Assembly (NCBI GenBank): GCA_022841965.1
Contig: JALHQM010000001.1
Location: 67,868 to 131,867, forward strand
DNA from: Hyphomicrobium sp.
GTDB lineage: Bacteria; Pseudomonadota; Alphaproteobacteria; Rhizobiales; Hyphomicrobiaceae
Length of the DNA: 64,000 nt
Direction of reading: 5' to 3'
In this document: in pieces, positions 53,389-62,381 of the stretch
Numbering within the stretch: the first letter of the stretch is position 1
Layout: every line of letters begins with the position of its first letter
Made by a program: the position numbers and the translations under genes
The notes under the pieces: generated by a model
The model's database searches: none
What the model saw: only the letters and a program-made list of their open reading frames with translations
What the model was told of the DNA's origin: nothing

Positions 53389-54135
53389 ATGACGCTCGAC
53401 GACGCCCTCAAAACATTTAGCCTCAAGCGGCTCCTCACAAAGCCGGCCCTCAAGGTTCTGCGGGACAGCCAGGCCAAGCAGGCTGCTGCGCGCGGCGATG
53501 AGGACGCCCTTATCCGCATCAACGCGGCCTGGTCGGTGCTGACCGGCAAGAGCGATGCGGCGCCAGAGGGCGACTCCGCCTCACACGGGCCGCAAGGCTT
53601 GATCCGGGCGCACTGCGCGCGCAAGAGCGGACAGGTCTTCATCCTCGACTGGACCATGAGCCCGCGCGCGGGCCAGGGCGGGGCTGATAAGATCGTGCTG
53701 GATAATCCGCAGCTCATCTCCTGGGATCCGGAGCTCGGCCTGTTCCAGATTGTCGGCGCCAGCGGCGAGGCCAAGCCCTATTACGGCGAGACCAATGGCC
53801 CCTCCTCCGCAGAGAGTGGCCTCTTCACGCAAGGCTGGGCCTCACAGTTCCGCGGCGAGATCACCTTTGCGCCGGTCGCCTGCCCCTGCTGCCAGGCCAA
53901 GCACATCCAGTGGTGCCAGCACTGCAACACCGTGTTCTGCCATGGCGGCCCTAAGGATACGCCCGAGGGCCGTTACAGCTGCCCCTCCTGCAAAGCCGCC
54001 TACATCTGGGGTGGCGGCGGAACACCCATTCAGCGCGTCTTCGACGGCAAGCAGCTCCGCTCGCTCAGCGATCTGGCGCCTGATGGCGCGATCGGCACGG
54101 AAACCCGCAAAGCCCTCCCGAAATCCAGACGCTGA
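53389..54135 (+). CDS. Zinc-ribbon protein, unknown
   Basis: 248 residues from ATG 53389. N-terminal part (LKTFSLKRLLTKPALKVLRDSQAKQAAARGDEDALIRINAAWSVL, quoted in part) looks like a helical domain; the middle is a possible beta domain (GLIRAHCARKSGQVFILDWTM). The end has three Cys pairs (CPCC, CQHCNTVFC, CPSC), at least one zinc ribbon. The next gene starts 15 bases downstream, suggesting an operon with the membrane protein. No family recognised. Confidence 0.65.
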   Translation: MTLDDALKTFSLKRLLTKPALKVLRDSQAKQAAARGDEDALIRINAAWSVLTGKSDAAPEGDSASHGPQGLIRAHCARKSGQVFILDWTMSPRAGQGGADKIVLDNPQLISWDPELGLFQIVGASGEAKPYYGETNGPSSAESGLFTQGWASQFRGEITFAPVACPCCQAKHIQWCQHCNTVFCHGGPKDTPEGRYSCPSCKAAYIWGGGGTPIQRVFDGKQLRSLSDLAPDGAIGTETRKALPKSRR

Positions 54136-54150
54136 AAGAACGAGCCCCCC

Positions 54151-55185
54151 ATGTCACGCGAAAACAAAATCGCCGCTGCGATTCTGCTTACATGCTTCTT
54201 TCCGCCCTTTGCCGCTCTCATCGCCGCCACTTACGGCCTGCGGTGGCGGTGCCGCTTCTATGCGCAGGTGTTGAAGGCTCAGAAAGAGGCTGAGAGCGAT
54301 CCGTATGTCCTGCGCCCCTTCATCCATCATGGCCGGGCGCCGATCACGGCATGGCTCCCGCCAAAGCTCATTCTCATGACGGTGGCGGGCGTTGCCATAC
54401 TGGCAGCCTCGCTTGGATATTTCCACGCCGTGAATGCCATCTGGGTCGCGCTGGGCTTTGCACCGATCCTGCCCATCGATACGCAGCTGCCGCTTTGGGG
54501 GCTCCTGATTGTCATGGCCGGGTGGTTCGGTACGTTGCACCTCCTTAGCAAGTTCATCCACCGGCGCTACGTCGAAGGACGGATTTTCCCGGGCTATCCC
54601 GAGCTGCTCACCCATATCCGCGCCTGCAAAACCTCAGACGACGTGCTCGCTTATGCGCCCTCGCTCCGTGCGGCGGCCAAAACGCATATCCGCAGACCCT
54701 ATGACCTGTATCGCCTCTGGGCTGCATGGCGCGATGAGGAGGATCATGCCGCTTACTACCGCTCCGAGCGGCTTCTGGATGCGCTGGAGCTGCTGGCGCA
54801 GCGTTTCCCCTATGACAGCAGCGATGAAGCCTTCCGCAAGCGCTATTGGGCCTATGCGCAGTCTCTCTACCGGCTGCTCCTGTTGCGCGACCCCGCCAAG
54901 GTCCAGCATCTGCTGTTCGCAAAGCCCTATCCCGCCTCGCCCGATACAACCCGGCGCGAACGTGAAGCCAAGCTGGCTCAGGCGCGCGCCAAACCGGACA
55001 TCGATCTCGCCGCGCATGGAGACCTCACCCGCATTGAAGCGTTGGAGATTCTGGGTCTGACCACCCAGCCGGATTTGGCGACGCTGAAGAAGCTCAAAGA
55101 GACGTTGCTCCGTGACACGGACCAGGATCACGAAAAAGAAGCCATGGCCCGGGCGTTCAAGCGTCTGGAACAAGCCTATGCGTAA
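54151..55185 (+). CDS. Membrane protein with a J-domain-like C-terminus, unknown
   Basis: 344 residues. Hydrophobic helices at about 8-28, 68-95 and 115-135; then a long cytosolic helical part. The last 60 residues (DLTRIEALEILGLTTQPDLATLKKLKETLLRDTDQDHEKEAMARAFKRLEQAYA, quoted in part) have the order of a J-domain: helix, loop, helix ending in AYA, but without HPD (there is DQDHEK). Coupled spacing with the zinc-ribbon gene. Not recognised beyond that. Confidence 0.65.
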   Translation: MSRENKIAAAILLTCFFPPFAALIAATYGLRWRCRFYAQVLKAQKEAESDPYVLRPFIHHGRAPITAWLPPKLILMTVAGVAILAASLGYFHAVNAIWVALGFAPILPIDTQLPLWGLLIVMAGWFGTLHLLSKFIHRRYVEGRIFPGYPELLTHIRACKTSDDVLAYAPSLRAAAKTHIRRPYDLYRLWAAWRDEEDHAAYYRSERLLDALELLAQRFPYDSSDEAFRKRYWAYAQSLYRLLLLRDPAKVQHLLFAKPYPASPDTTRREREAKLAQARAKPDIDLAAHGDLTRIEALEILGLTTQPDLATLKKLKETLLRDTDQDHEKEAMARAFKRLEQAYA

Positions 55186-55375
55186 GAAACACAATCGACG
55201 GGCTTCGCCGTGGATAGAATGGCACCTGACGTCTCTGTACTTGGCCGGTCGCTGGGCTGGGTCGAACGGCGCGCATGGGAACACCCTTGCAACGCGGTTT
55301 GCGCGCAGCAATAAATTTGGACGGTGCTGAACCATTGGCGTTGCCTGCTTGGGACTGGGGACGTTGTGAGGCTGG

Positions 55376-56059
55376 ATGAAGGGACGTTTCACCATCGCTT
55401 TCCTGTTGGTCGCGGGCGCAGCAGTGGCCAACCAACCGGAGTCTCCGACGAGGATCGATCCTCAGCGTCCGGCAGCTATTGCTGAGGAGAATGGAGCTGT
55501 CGCCGAATGGACGAGAGATCTGGCGACACTCGATCGGCGCCTCACGGTGCTTGAAAACAAGGGTCCTCCCGCGTGGTATGTGCCGTATTTGTTGACGCTT
55601 TTGTCGACCGGCTTCGGTATTGCTGTGGGATCGTTAATTACGGCGCGTTATACACATCGTGCCGAGGCGCGAGCCGACAGACTTCGTCGTGAGGATGCAG
55701 CTATCAGTGTTGCCAGTGAGTGGATCAAGATGTTTCCCTCACTCCAGCATGTTTACAAGTGCTTAGACTCTCCCGATCTTCTGCGGGAAGCAAAGAATCT
55801 CAATGCCGTCTTGGACTACGGCAACTGGCTTGAGACAACGGCGCAACGCCTCGGGCATCAGCTTATCGACAGAGACCTCTTAAAGAAAATGGGCCTGATC
55901 GATCGCATGTTAGTATTTCTCGACAAGTACGATCATGCCGCCGGGATATTGGCAAACGCGCAACCCGCGCTTGATATTGGATCGTATTCCGGCGCATGGA
56001 CCGCGCTTGGAGAGCAGGTATCGAAGGAGAAGGAGGCCAGACATGCAATCAGAAAGTAA
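55376..56059 (+). CDS. Membrane-anchored hypothetical protein
   Basis: 227 residues; GAGG precedes the ATG. A signal-like start (TIAFLLVAGAAVANQ), a coiled-coil-like stretch (EWTRDLATLDRRLTVLENKG), a helix (YVPYLLTLLSTGFGIAVGSLITA) and a cytosolic helical domain (ADRLRREDAAISVASEWIKMF). Unknown function. The end overlaps the next gene by 17 bases. Confidence 0.6.
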   Translation: MKGRFTIAFLLVAGAAVANQPESPTRIDPQRPAAIAEENGAVAEWTRDLATLDRRLTVLENKGPPAWYVPYLLTLLSTGFGIAVGSLITARYTHRAEARADRLRREDAAISVASEWIKMFPSLQHVYKCLDSPDLLREAKNLNAVLDYGNWLETTAQRLGHQLIDRDLLKKMGLIDRMLVFLDKYDHAAGILANAQPALDIGSYSGAWTALGEQVSKEKEARHAIRK

Positions 56060-56279
56060 ACTGATTGACGCTTTGGATCATTCGGTCGATTTGTTGATAG
56101 GGCTTAAAGTCTTGGCCCGGGGTGAAAAGATCTCCTTGCAGTCCAATGAAGAGATAATGCAGGCTTTGAAAGAGCTTGATGACCGAATCGCAGGTATGGT
56201 GGTTGATCCGGTACCCGCTGAAAAATCCGGCATTGTCTGCCCGCGGTGCGGAAAAAGTGTGAAGGTCACGCTTGGCTAA
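56043..56279 (+). CDS. Small protein with C-terminal CPxCG motif
   Basis: 78 residues; GGAGG lies 6 bases before ATG 56043, within the end of the upstream gene. Helical N-terminus (ESKLIDALDHSVDLLIGLKVLARGE) then VCPRCGKSVKV, half of a zinc ribbon. Coupled translation with the membrane protein gene upstream suggests they act together. Not recognised. Its 3' end overlaps the convergent repeat-protein gene by 14 bases. Confidence 0.6.
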   Translation: MQSESKLIDALDHSVDLLIGLKVLARGEKISLQSNEEIMQALKELDDRIAGMVVDPVPAEKSGIVCPRCGKSVKVTLG

Positions 56280-56664
56280 GATCGGTCGGCTTGGGTTCCG
56301 GAATCTCCCGCCCATCGACGTACCAATATTGTGCACCGCCAGAGTGCTCGATGGCCGGTCCGTCGGCGCGATGGAGAACGCCATTCTGCCACCAGCTTCT
56401 GAAGCCGTCAGGCCTCTCAATAGCAGGGCCATTTACGCGGTGCGGCACCCCGTTTTTGTACCAGCGGCGCGTGCCGTCTGCGAGTTCTGCGGCGGGGCCG
56501 TCCTCCCTATGAAGTACTCCTTGACGATGCCAGTAGCGGGACCCGTCCATTGCAACTACGATGCGAAGCTCCGACCCGAGAAGAGGCAGGTTATATGCGA
56601 CGTTCTCAAAAAGGTTTCTCAATCGAGCTGTATTTGTGTAAACGATAACCTTTTCAACACTCAT
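56266..56664 (-). CDS. 23-residue-repeat protein (W-x-x-G-x-x-H-R-x-x-G-P-A)
   Basis: 132 residues; AGGAAAG precedes the ATG. From residue 43 there are three and a half copies of a 23-residue repeat: RYWHRQGVLHREDGPAAE, RRWYKNGVPHRVNGPAIE, RSWWQNGVLHRADGPAIE and a partial QYWYVDG. Similar W-x-x-G/LHR-x-DGPA repeats occur in phage and bacterial proteins of unknown role and resemble MORN-like beta units. The N-terminal 40 residues (VIVYTNTARLRNLFENV) are non-repetitive. AT-rich DNA follows upstream. Confidence 0.7.
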   Translation of the reverse strand: MSVEKVIVYTNTARLRNLFENVAYNLPLLGSELRIVVAMDGSRYWHRQGVLHREDGPAAELADGTRRWYKNGVPHRVNGPAIERPDGFRSWWQNGVLHRADGPAIEHSGGAQYWYVDGREIPEPKPTDLSQA

Positions 56665-56802
56665 AATCTTTCCTAACCTGCTTTATCAGATTATATAATA
56701 ATTTAATCTCCTGATTTCAATTGGATAATATTCCTATTAGACCAATCCCATTCAGCTGACGCCGCAGCCGACAGGTAATCTTTTTGGCTCGTAGGTTTCC
56801 GA

Positions 56803-57702
56803 TTAGACCGGCTGCTGCCGCTTGAGCCAGCCGACCGCTTCTGACGCTTTCGACGCCGCTGTGAATATGGCCTTGGGGTCCTCTTTCAAAAGGGCGAGCC
56901 AGTGGGCCAGATACTGCGCATGGTCGGCGCGTGTGTCCTGGGTGATGCCGAGCTCTGCACAGAGAAACGCGGAACCGATTTCAGCAACCAACTCCTCCGC
57001 CGCATAGGCTTCGGTCTTGAAGCGGCTTGTAAAGTCGCGGTCGCAGCGGCTATTGTGGCCGGTCGCATGGATCGCTTCATGCAGCAGCACGGCATAATAG
57101 GCTTCATCACGGTTCATGGTCTGGGTCCCGGTGAAGAGCCCCTCCTCCGGCATTGTGATCGTATCGGTGGAGGGTCTGTAGAATGCGCGGTCACCGGCAT
57201 GCACGAGCGGGATTTGCGTGTGGCGCATGAACTGATCGGCGCTGGCCAGTCTTGCAATCGGACCCAGGCTCTCGGCGGCGGGTGGCGCCTCATAGCCCTC
57301 CACCTCCTCAGCATTGAAGACATAGGAGGCGCGCGCCACACGGCGCTTGCCATCATCGCCCTCGTCCTCGGGATTGGGCTCGGTCTCGAACTCTTTGTAG
57401 AAGATGACCAGCTCTGATTTGGCGCCTTTGCGGACTTGGCAGCCCAACTCTTGCCACTGCTTGTAGGTCGCGAAGACGGGCGTGGAGAAGCCGCGCATCT
57501 CCGCAGCAACCCAAAGATTGACGACATTGATGCCGTTATAGGCTGTGTGGGAGAGGGCATTCTCGGGCGTCCAGAGCGGACGGCCGGCATTCCGCCAGGG
57601 CATTTTCGGCTCGCCGGGATGGGCCTCGATGGCCTGGATGAGGCGCTGGGTGATTTCGGTGTGCAAATCGCGCTTGGGCGCAGGCGATGATGAACGGCGC
57701 AT
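56803..57702 (-). CDS. ardC: ArdC-like antirestriction/ssDNA-binding protein
   Basis: 299 residues. N-terminal domain (DLHTEITQRLIQAIEAHPGEPKMPWRNAGRPLWTPENALSHTAYNGINVVNLW, quoted in part) is the ArdC ssDNA-binding region; the C-terminal zincin-like domain has the HEAIHATGH zinc motif and a downstream E (YAAEELVAEIGSAFLCAE). ArdC protects incoming plasmid DNA from restriction enzymes. This supports a mobile plasmid. Placement beside the origin region is typical. Confidence 0.9.
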   Translation of the reverse strand: MRRSSSPAPKRDLHTEITQRLIQAIEAHPGEPKMPWRNAGRPLWTPENALSHTAYNGINVVNLWVAAEMRGFSTPVFATYKQWQELGCQVRKGAKSELVIFYKEFETEPNPEDEGDDGKRRVARASYVFNAEEVEGYEAPPAAESLGPIARLASADQFMRHTQIPLVHAGDRAFYRPSTDTITMPEEGLFTGTQTMNRDEAYYAVLLHEAIHATGHNSRCDRDFTSRFKTEAYAAEELVAEIGSAFLCAELGITQDTRADHAQYLAHWLALLKEDPKAIFTAASKASEAVGWLKRQQPV

Positions 57703-57978
57703 GGGGTCTCCTGTCGGGCTTGGGATTCGCCCGTCAGGCAGGTGCGCGCGCTCTCGCGCTCGGCCCCGGGCTCACCCGGGCCAAAGCCTCGCTCTCCCTC
57801 TCATCGCGACTTCAGGCCGCCGCAGACTTCACCGATGGCCGCGCAGCGGGGGATTAGGAACGCGCTGCTTGGATCCCGTCCGGCGTCAAAAGCCCTCAAA
57901 TTCGAGCAGATGAGGCTCTTGTCATGAGCCGCCTCCCGCTCGATCTCCAGCATGATTTCGTCGTGGAGGCCGCGCGGT

Positions 57979-58428
57979 ATGGATGGAGAGTTCCCAGGAC
58001 CCAAGGGTTTGCGCGAGCAGCTGATGCGCGGCTTCGCGGAGCGTGTGTTCGGCCGCTTTCAAAAGCATTCCTCCACGATCGAGACGGCACCTGCGCCTGC
58101 CTTCCGTCCGCCTGGGTTTCGCGGGGTCCCGCCGCCGCTGCAGGGGTATCCGATGGAGAGCCGTCAAGAGACCGAGCGGCGCTCGCTCTATGAGGCGCTA
58201 CGCGCGAAAGTACGTGGTGAGCGGCTGGGTGTGGAGAGCCTCTTGGCCAAAGACTATGAAAGCGTGCGGGAAGAGAAGAAGCCCCCTGCTCCGGCGAATG
58301 ACCAGAAGCGTCCTGAGCCTGCCCCGTTGCGCGGCATGCTCTATGACGATCTCAAAGCGAAAGTGCAGGGCGAAGGCTCAGCTCATGAGAGTTTGCTGAA
58401 GCATGATTTTGATCGCGAGCGTGATTGA
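57979..58428 (+). CDS. Hypothetical protein with repeated motif
   Basis: 149 residues from ATG 57979. Contains two related C-terminal segments: LYEALRAKVRGERLGVESLLAKDYESVRE and LYDDLKAKVQGEGSAHESLLKHDFDRERD, each about 29 residues, separated by a Pro/Lys linker. Probably a helical duplication. The start of the frame (MISSWRPRGMDGEF) leaves the exact start uncertain. No function recognised; it lies between ardC and the origin. Confidence 0.55.
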   Translation: MDGEFPGPKGLREQLMRGFAERVFGRFQKHSSTIETAPAPAFRPPGFRGVPPPLQGYPMESRQETERRSLYEALRAKVRGERLGVESLLAKDYESVREEKKPPAPANDQKRPEPAPLRGMLYDDLKAKVQGEGSAHESLLKHDFDRERD

Positions 58429-58668
58429 TCTCTGCCGCTCAACGCAAGGTCGTCGCAGAGGCAAGCCCCGCCTCTTTGGGAGCGGGCTTTGTCCGCATTC
58501 CATCCTGTCAGCGCTCTTGCGGTTTTGCCGCTACGGCATGGGCGCGTGGGTGGTAACCCAATGAGGCGCTTCAAAGGAGTTAGGACTTTAATATACAAGA
58601 TTTAAAGGGTTAGGGGCGCTGTCAAGGGCGGACTTGAAGCGCTCAGTGCGTCGATAGCGGGGTGGGTC

Positions 58669-59068
58669 GTTCCTAATACCCCGCGCGTTTGTTCCCAATC
58701 CCCCGCATGATTCGTTCCTGTTCCCACGGGGGTTTGTTCCTATTCCCACGGCCCTGTTCCCGATCCCCCGAAAGGGAATTCCTGGCGCGGAGGATGGTGC
58801 GTTCCTATTCCCACGATAGAAGAAACCGCGGCTCAGACGCCGTGTTCCTGTTCCCCCGATACCGGCTAGGCCACTCAAGTATGAGAATCGCGTTCCCAAT
58901 CCCCCGATGCGCGGCCCGTGATGCCTCATCGCCCGCATGGCGCTGTGTTCGGCCAGGTGGCAGAGCGGTGCGGTCCTTGGGACGAGAGACGGATGCGCGT
59001 TCCTATTTCCCCCGAAGCAGTGGGAGCGTTGGATGGGCGGGGGACGCGCAGTCGTTCCCAATCCCCCG
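58669..59068. other. Plasmid origin: ten 15-bp iterons
   Basis: Ten copies of GTTCCYRNTYCCCNCG-like sequence (for example GTTCCCAATCCCCCG), all in one orientation, start at 58669, 58691, 58714, 58736, 58756, 58801, 58844, 58892, 58999 and 59054. The first five are 20-23 bases apart, i.e. about two helical turns; three gaps of 43-48 bases equal two units. Two families appear, ending TCCCCCG or TCCCACG. Expected binding sites of RepA, encoded next to them. Confidence 0.9.
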
Positions 59069-59159
59069 ATGGAAAGGGGATCGTGACAACGAGCAATGTC
59101 GATGGCGGGCTCTACCGCTAGGAAACCTGAGGAATGAGAGGATCTGCGGTTCAAAAAGA

Positions 59160-59345
59160 ATGGGGCTTTATATCAAATATCAAATTCCTAAGAGGGGTGA
59201 TTCGGGGATAAGGAACGAATGACATGAATAACTCTATGGTTATATACAATTTATAATATTAAAAGAGATTGGTCAATACACCCTATAAGTGTTTTATAGG
59301 CGGGATTGAACGCACTATATCTGCGGATTTAAATGATTTGGGATG
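59160..59345. other. AT-rich stretch beside the iterons (probable unwinding element)
   Basis: Strongly AT-rich compared with the flanks (e.g. TTATATACAATTTATAATAT). It contains a hairpin CCTATAA-GTGTT-TTATAGG at 59282-59300, just past the repA stop, which may act as a terminator of repA. Between the iterons and repA, it fits a DNA-unwinding element. Confidence 0.6.
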
Positions 59346-59357
59346 GGTTTGCAGCGG

Positions 59358-60413
59358 TTAGCCGGTGACCGCGCGTTGTACAAAGCTGTAAAAGAGCTTT
59401 TCGTAATTGCCGGGCTCGATGGTGCTGGTTTCGAGCCAGGCATCATAGTCCCGCTGAAGGGCATGGAGGTCCCATCCGGGATGGGCGGCGCGAATCTTCT
59501 CGCGCATGGCATCCGAGATTTGCGGGCTGGGCTTTGGAGTCTTGGCGGGTGTTTGAGGGGGGAGCACAATACTTCCATCTGTCTTACCATCCATGCGCAC
59601 CATGCGAAGGCCGGGATCCGGGCTGTCGGGGTTGAGAATCTCGAGGGCGTAATCCGGTAGCGCATTTTCGCGGGCAATTTTGAGAAGCTCAAATTTGAAG
59701 CGCCTGAAATTGCCCTCAGCGCCGGATTTAGCGAAGAGCGTCGAAAACGACATGGCAAAACCCGAGGGCCCTGCTCCGCCGGCGTGCTTGCGCGCGACAC
59801 GGTAGAGCCAGCGCTCGCGGCCGCCCGTGATCGTAAAATAGAGTGGGTTAATGGCCAGGACGCCGTTATCCGCCATGATGCCTTCATAGAGCCAGTCGCT
59901 CAGCGTGATCGACATGCCGTGGCTGATCCGCTTGTCGGGATCGATATCGTCGGTGAAGCTCTCGATCCAGCTGAACTGGCGGTGCTTGTTGCTCCGTCCG
60001 GCACGGATATTCGTGGTGATCGTGGTCGATTGCAGCCGCGAGAGTGCGCGGCGCAGATTCATATACTCGTCGCCGCCCGTGTGACGGTGAATGGATTTGA
60101 GGAGATCATAGGGGTAGAAGCGCAAGGTGCGCGGCACATCATTGATCTTGTTGTCCTTGAGCTTGCGCATGACGGAGGTGGCCCAGATGAGGATGTCCGC
60201 ATCCCAGATCGTGGCCATGCCGTATTCCGGCACGGGGCTGACCTTGACGAAAATCTCCTTGTCGGGGCTGACATATTCGATCGGCTTGATTCGTTTTTTC
60301 TTGGACAGGCTGAAAAAGGGCCGCTCCATAACCTCGCGTTGATCGCGCAGCGCCAAATCCGAATGGAAATCAACGAAGAGATCGGGCTGTGTGTCGAGCG
60401 CGGGTCGCTTCAT
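59358..60413 (-). CDS. repA: Plasmid replication initiator RepA (RPA family)
   Basis: 351 residues. Winged-helix type replication initiator of the RPA (PF10134-like) family; seen: KKRIKPIEYVSPDKEIFVKVSPVPEYGMATIWDADILIWATSVM (in part), DLLKSIHRHTGGDEYMNLRRALSRLQSTTI, NPLYFTITGGRERWLYRVARKHAG, FKFELLKIARENALPDYAL. It binds the iterons downstream of its own stop and recruits host replication proteins. Start overlaps the stop of the ribbon-helix-helix gene (ATGA). Confidence 0.92.
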   Translation of the reverse strand: MKRPALDTQPDLFVDFHSDLALRDQREVMERPFFSLSKKKRIKPIEYVSPDKEIFVKVSPVPEYGMATIWDADILIWATSVMRKLKDNKINDVPRTLRFYPYDLLKSIHRHTGGDEYMNLRRALSRLQSTTITTNIRAGRSNKHRQFSWIESFTDDIDPDKRISHGMSITLSDWLYEGIMADNGVLAINPLYFTITGGRERWLYRVARKHAGGAGPSGFAMSFSTLFAKSGAEGNFRRFKFELLKIARENALPDYALEILNPDSPDPGLRMVRMDGKTDGSIVLPPQTPAKTPKPSPQISDAMREKIRAAHPGWDLHALQRDYDAWLETSTIEPGNYEKLFYSFVQRAVTG

Positions 60414-61048
60414 CCATCTCGCTCCGCCCCGCTTCTCGCAGAGGCCGTCCCGAAGGGTTTGCCATCGAAGGCAATTTCAGGGAGGCCTTCGGTCTTGAAT
60501 AGAAGGTTCAAGGCGCGGGTCATGAGTTCATCAATCGTCGCGTCTTGTGTCACCGCCATCATGCGCAGCTGTTTGACAACCCGGGGGCTGCAATAGGCGG
60601 AGACGCGGATGGGCTCCTGCCGAGAGGGTGGCTGTTTATAGCGCTTAGAGGCAGGCGTTTGCGATGACCGGGTCCGTGCGACGGACGTCGCATCGTCCTG
60701 CAGTCCAGATGGAGTGTCCCCTGTTCCCACAATCGCGTCGGCCGGTGGCGTCGCAATCGACGGTGTGACCGTCGTCGCATTGTCGGCAGGTCGCATGAGT
60801 GTTTGAGACAGGGAGACGTTAGACCTTTCGTCCTGTGGGACCGGCGGATGAGGGGACGGTGAGACGGAGGGCGCATCGGACGCGAGGACGGAAGGATCAG
60901 GGGATGGAACGACGGATGTCGCAGCAGACGAGCCGTCACTTAGGGATTGCGGGGGAGATCCCCACGCCGCGCGCGGTCCCAGGGCGTCGGTTTCAAGTTC
61001 GGCTTCCATAGCGGCTGCAAGATCAAAGCGGGGTGGTTTATTGGACAT
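60410..61048 (-). CDS. Ribbon-helix-helix partition partner (ParG-like)
   Basis: 212 residues. The first 135 residues are low-complexity Ser/Pro/Thr/Asp, probably disordered. The end (EPIRVSAYCSPRVVKQLRMMAVTQDATIDELMTRALNLLF, in part) is a ribbon-helix-helix DNA-binding domain. It sits between parA and repA with overlaps on both sides (start overlaps the parA stop by 11 bases). The likely role is centromere binding in a type Ib system, with an unusually long disordered arm. Confidence 0.75.
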   Translation of the reverse strand: MSNKPPRFDLAAAMEAELETDALGPRAAWGSPPQSLSDGSSAATSVVPSPDPSVLASDAPSVSPSPHPPVPQDERSNVSLSQTLMRPADNATTVTPSIATPPADAIVGTGDTPSGLQDDATSVARTRSSQTPASKRYKQPPSRQEPIRVSAYCSPRVVKQLRMMAVTQDATIDELMTRALNLLFKTEGLPEIAFDGKPFGTASARSGAERDG

Positions 61049-61706
61049 GGCGGGCCCCCTTTACGGCTGGAGTTCCGGCTTCCGTCATCTTGATCTTATC
61101 GAGCGCCTTGAACACGGCGGTGAATTCCAGGGCGGCTTTACCGGAGGGTTCGAATTCCAGAATGCTCTGGTGCAAGGCATAGGCCCGGCGGGCCGAGGCG
61201 CGGTTGGCGATTCGCTGCTTGCAGACATCGAGGCCCAGCGTCTTGAGCGCTTTGGCTGCTTGATCCGCTTCTGTGCCGTAAGATGGGCATAGATTGAGCA
61301 CCGCAAGCGCCGGCTTCTTGGCGATCCGCAATATGTTTTCGGTGCGCTTGAGTGCCCGGAGATCAACGAAGGAGGGGCCGCAGGGCACCACAATCAGATC
61401 GGACAGATCGGCAATCGCCAGGCTCTCCTCGGTCGAGTTGGGCGAGGTATCGATAAATACGTAGTCGGCTTGATTGGCACGCGCCTTATCGAGAAACTCT
61501 GGGAGCGTATCCGAAAAGACGGAAGCCACGTAGGGCAGGGGGGTCTGATCCTTGCGGCCCGCATACCAGCGATAGGTCGATTGCTGTGGGTCGGTGTCGG
61601 CGATGATGACGCCGCCGCCCTTTTGCTGAGCCGCCGCTGCCAGATTAATCGCCAATGTGGTTTTGCCGACTCCGCCTTTCTGGGAAATAATGGATATAAT
61701 CTTCAT
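61038..61706 (-). CDS. parA: ParA-family partition ATPase
   Basis: 222 residues, short (type Ib) ParA without an N-terminal HTH. Deviant Walker A SQKGGVGKTTLAINLA, Walker A' VFIDTSPN, Walker B LIVVPCGPS. It positions plasmid copies with the RHH partner. A 9-bp inverted repeat (GTCGCATCG / CGATGCGAC, 61707-61715 and 61727-61735) overlaps its ribosome site. Confidence 0.92.
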   Translation of the reverse strand: MKIISIISQKGGVGKTTLAINLAAAAQQKGGGVIIADTDPQQSTYRWYAGRKDQTPLPYVASVFSDTLPEFLDKARANQADYVFIDTSPNSTEESLAIADLSDLIVVPCGPSFVDLRALKRTENILRIAKKPALAVLNLCPSYGTEADQAAKALKTLGLDVCKQRIANRASARRAYALHQSILEFEPSGKAALEFTAVFKALDKIKMTEAGTPAVKGARHVQ

Positions 61707-61735
61707 GTCGCATCGTCCTTAAGTCTCGATGCGAC
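61707..61735. promoter_or_regulatory. Inverted repeat over the parA start region
   Basis: Arms of 9 bases (61707-61715 and 61727-61735) with an 11-base spacer. The ribosome site AAGGA is inside the spacer. The 13-mer GTCGCATCGTCCT at 61707-61719 recurs exactly at 60686-60698 inside the RHH-partner gene, and near-copies occur around 60774. Candidate operator and/or centromere site. Confidence 0.5.
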
Positions 61736-62381
61736 GATTATCCCCTGCGACGGGCTTGTTAGGCAAATATATATCTGACGTTCATATAAACAGTCCACAG
61801 AATATAGTATTTAAATGTCATTTAACTTCTATCTTGATTGCTTCTATACTGTTAGATCGTCCTCTCGGCACCACGGCTCGCCGTCGCCGTCGCCATCGTC
61901 GCGAACGTCCTACTGCTGAGGGCTCAGAACACTGCGTTCAACAGTGTCCTACAATGTGCGGGCGGTAACGTGCATCCCAGTTGCGAGTGATGGCCTCGAT
62001 TGACTTTATCGTGCAACGCAGAACTCCAATTGCTGGCGACCCTCTAACCGCTTGATGAGATGACGGAGATCATGCAGAGAAGGCAGTCGCCGGTGCCAAA
62101 CCGTCATTCGACCAAGAAGCATGGTATCGGGATGACCGCCGGACACCCGACAGCGGTCGCCAAGTCAAACGACTTTCAGATCCACTGGGTCAACTTTGGC
62201 CAGGTCGAATGTAGCGATGCTCTGATACCGACCGTCAACCCCTTGGCGCTCAGAGCAAACAGCTGCCACAGGCTAGGATATAGGGATAAACCGATGAATG
62301 AGTGCATACACCTGGATCGATAGCGCTACTCGCAGTATGCTGGTTATACAGAACAGATTGAACATTGGATCGAGTCGCATA
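61736..62381. other. Gene-poor stretch after parA
   Basis: An AT-rich segment (about 61740-61850) precedes normal-GC sequence with no credible gene. It probably holds the parA promoter. Nothing else is visible. Confidence 0.4.

Noticed and set aside
58669-59068. CRISPR array
   Set aside because: Repeats are only ~15 bases, variable in spacing and adjacent to repA; no cas genes are present.
58588-59154. Minus-strand frame with GNRN/GIGT repeats
   Set aside because: The repeats are the translation of the origin iterons; no ribosome site and composition follows the DNA repeat.
59784-60596. 270-residue plus-strand frame over repA
   Set aside because: Opposite strand of a clear replication initiator; no features.
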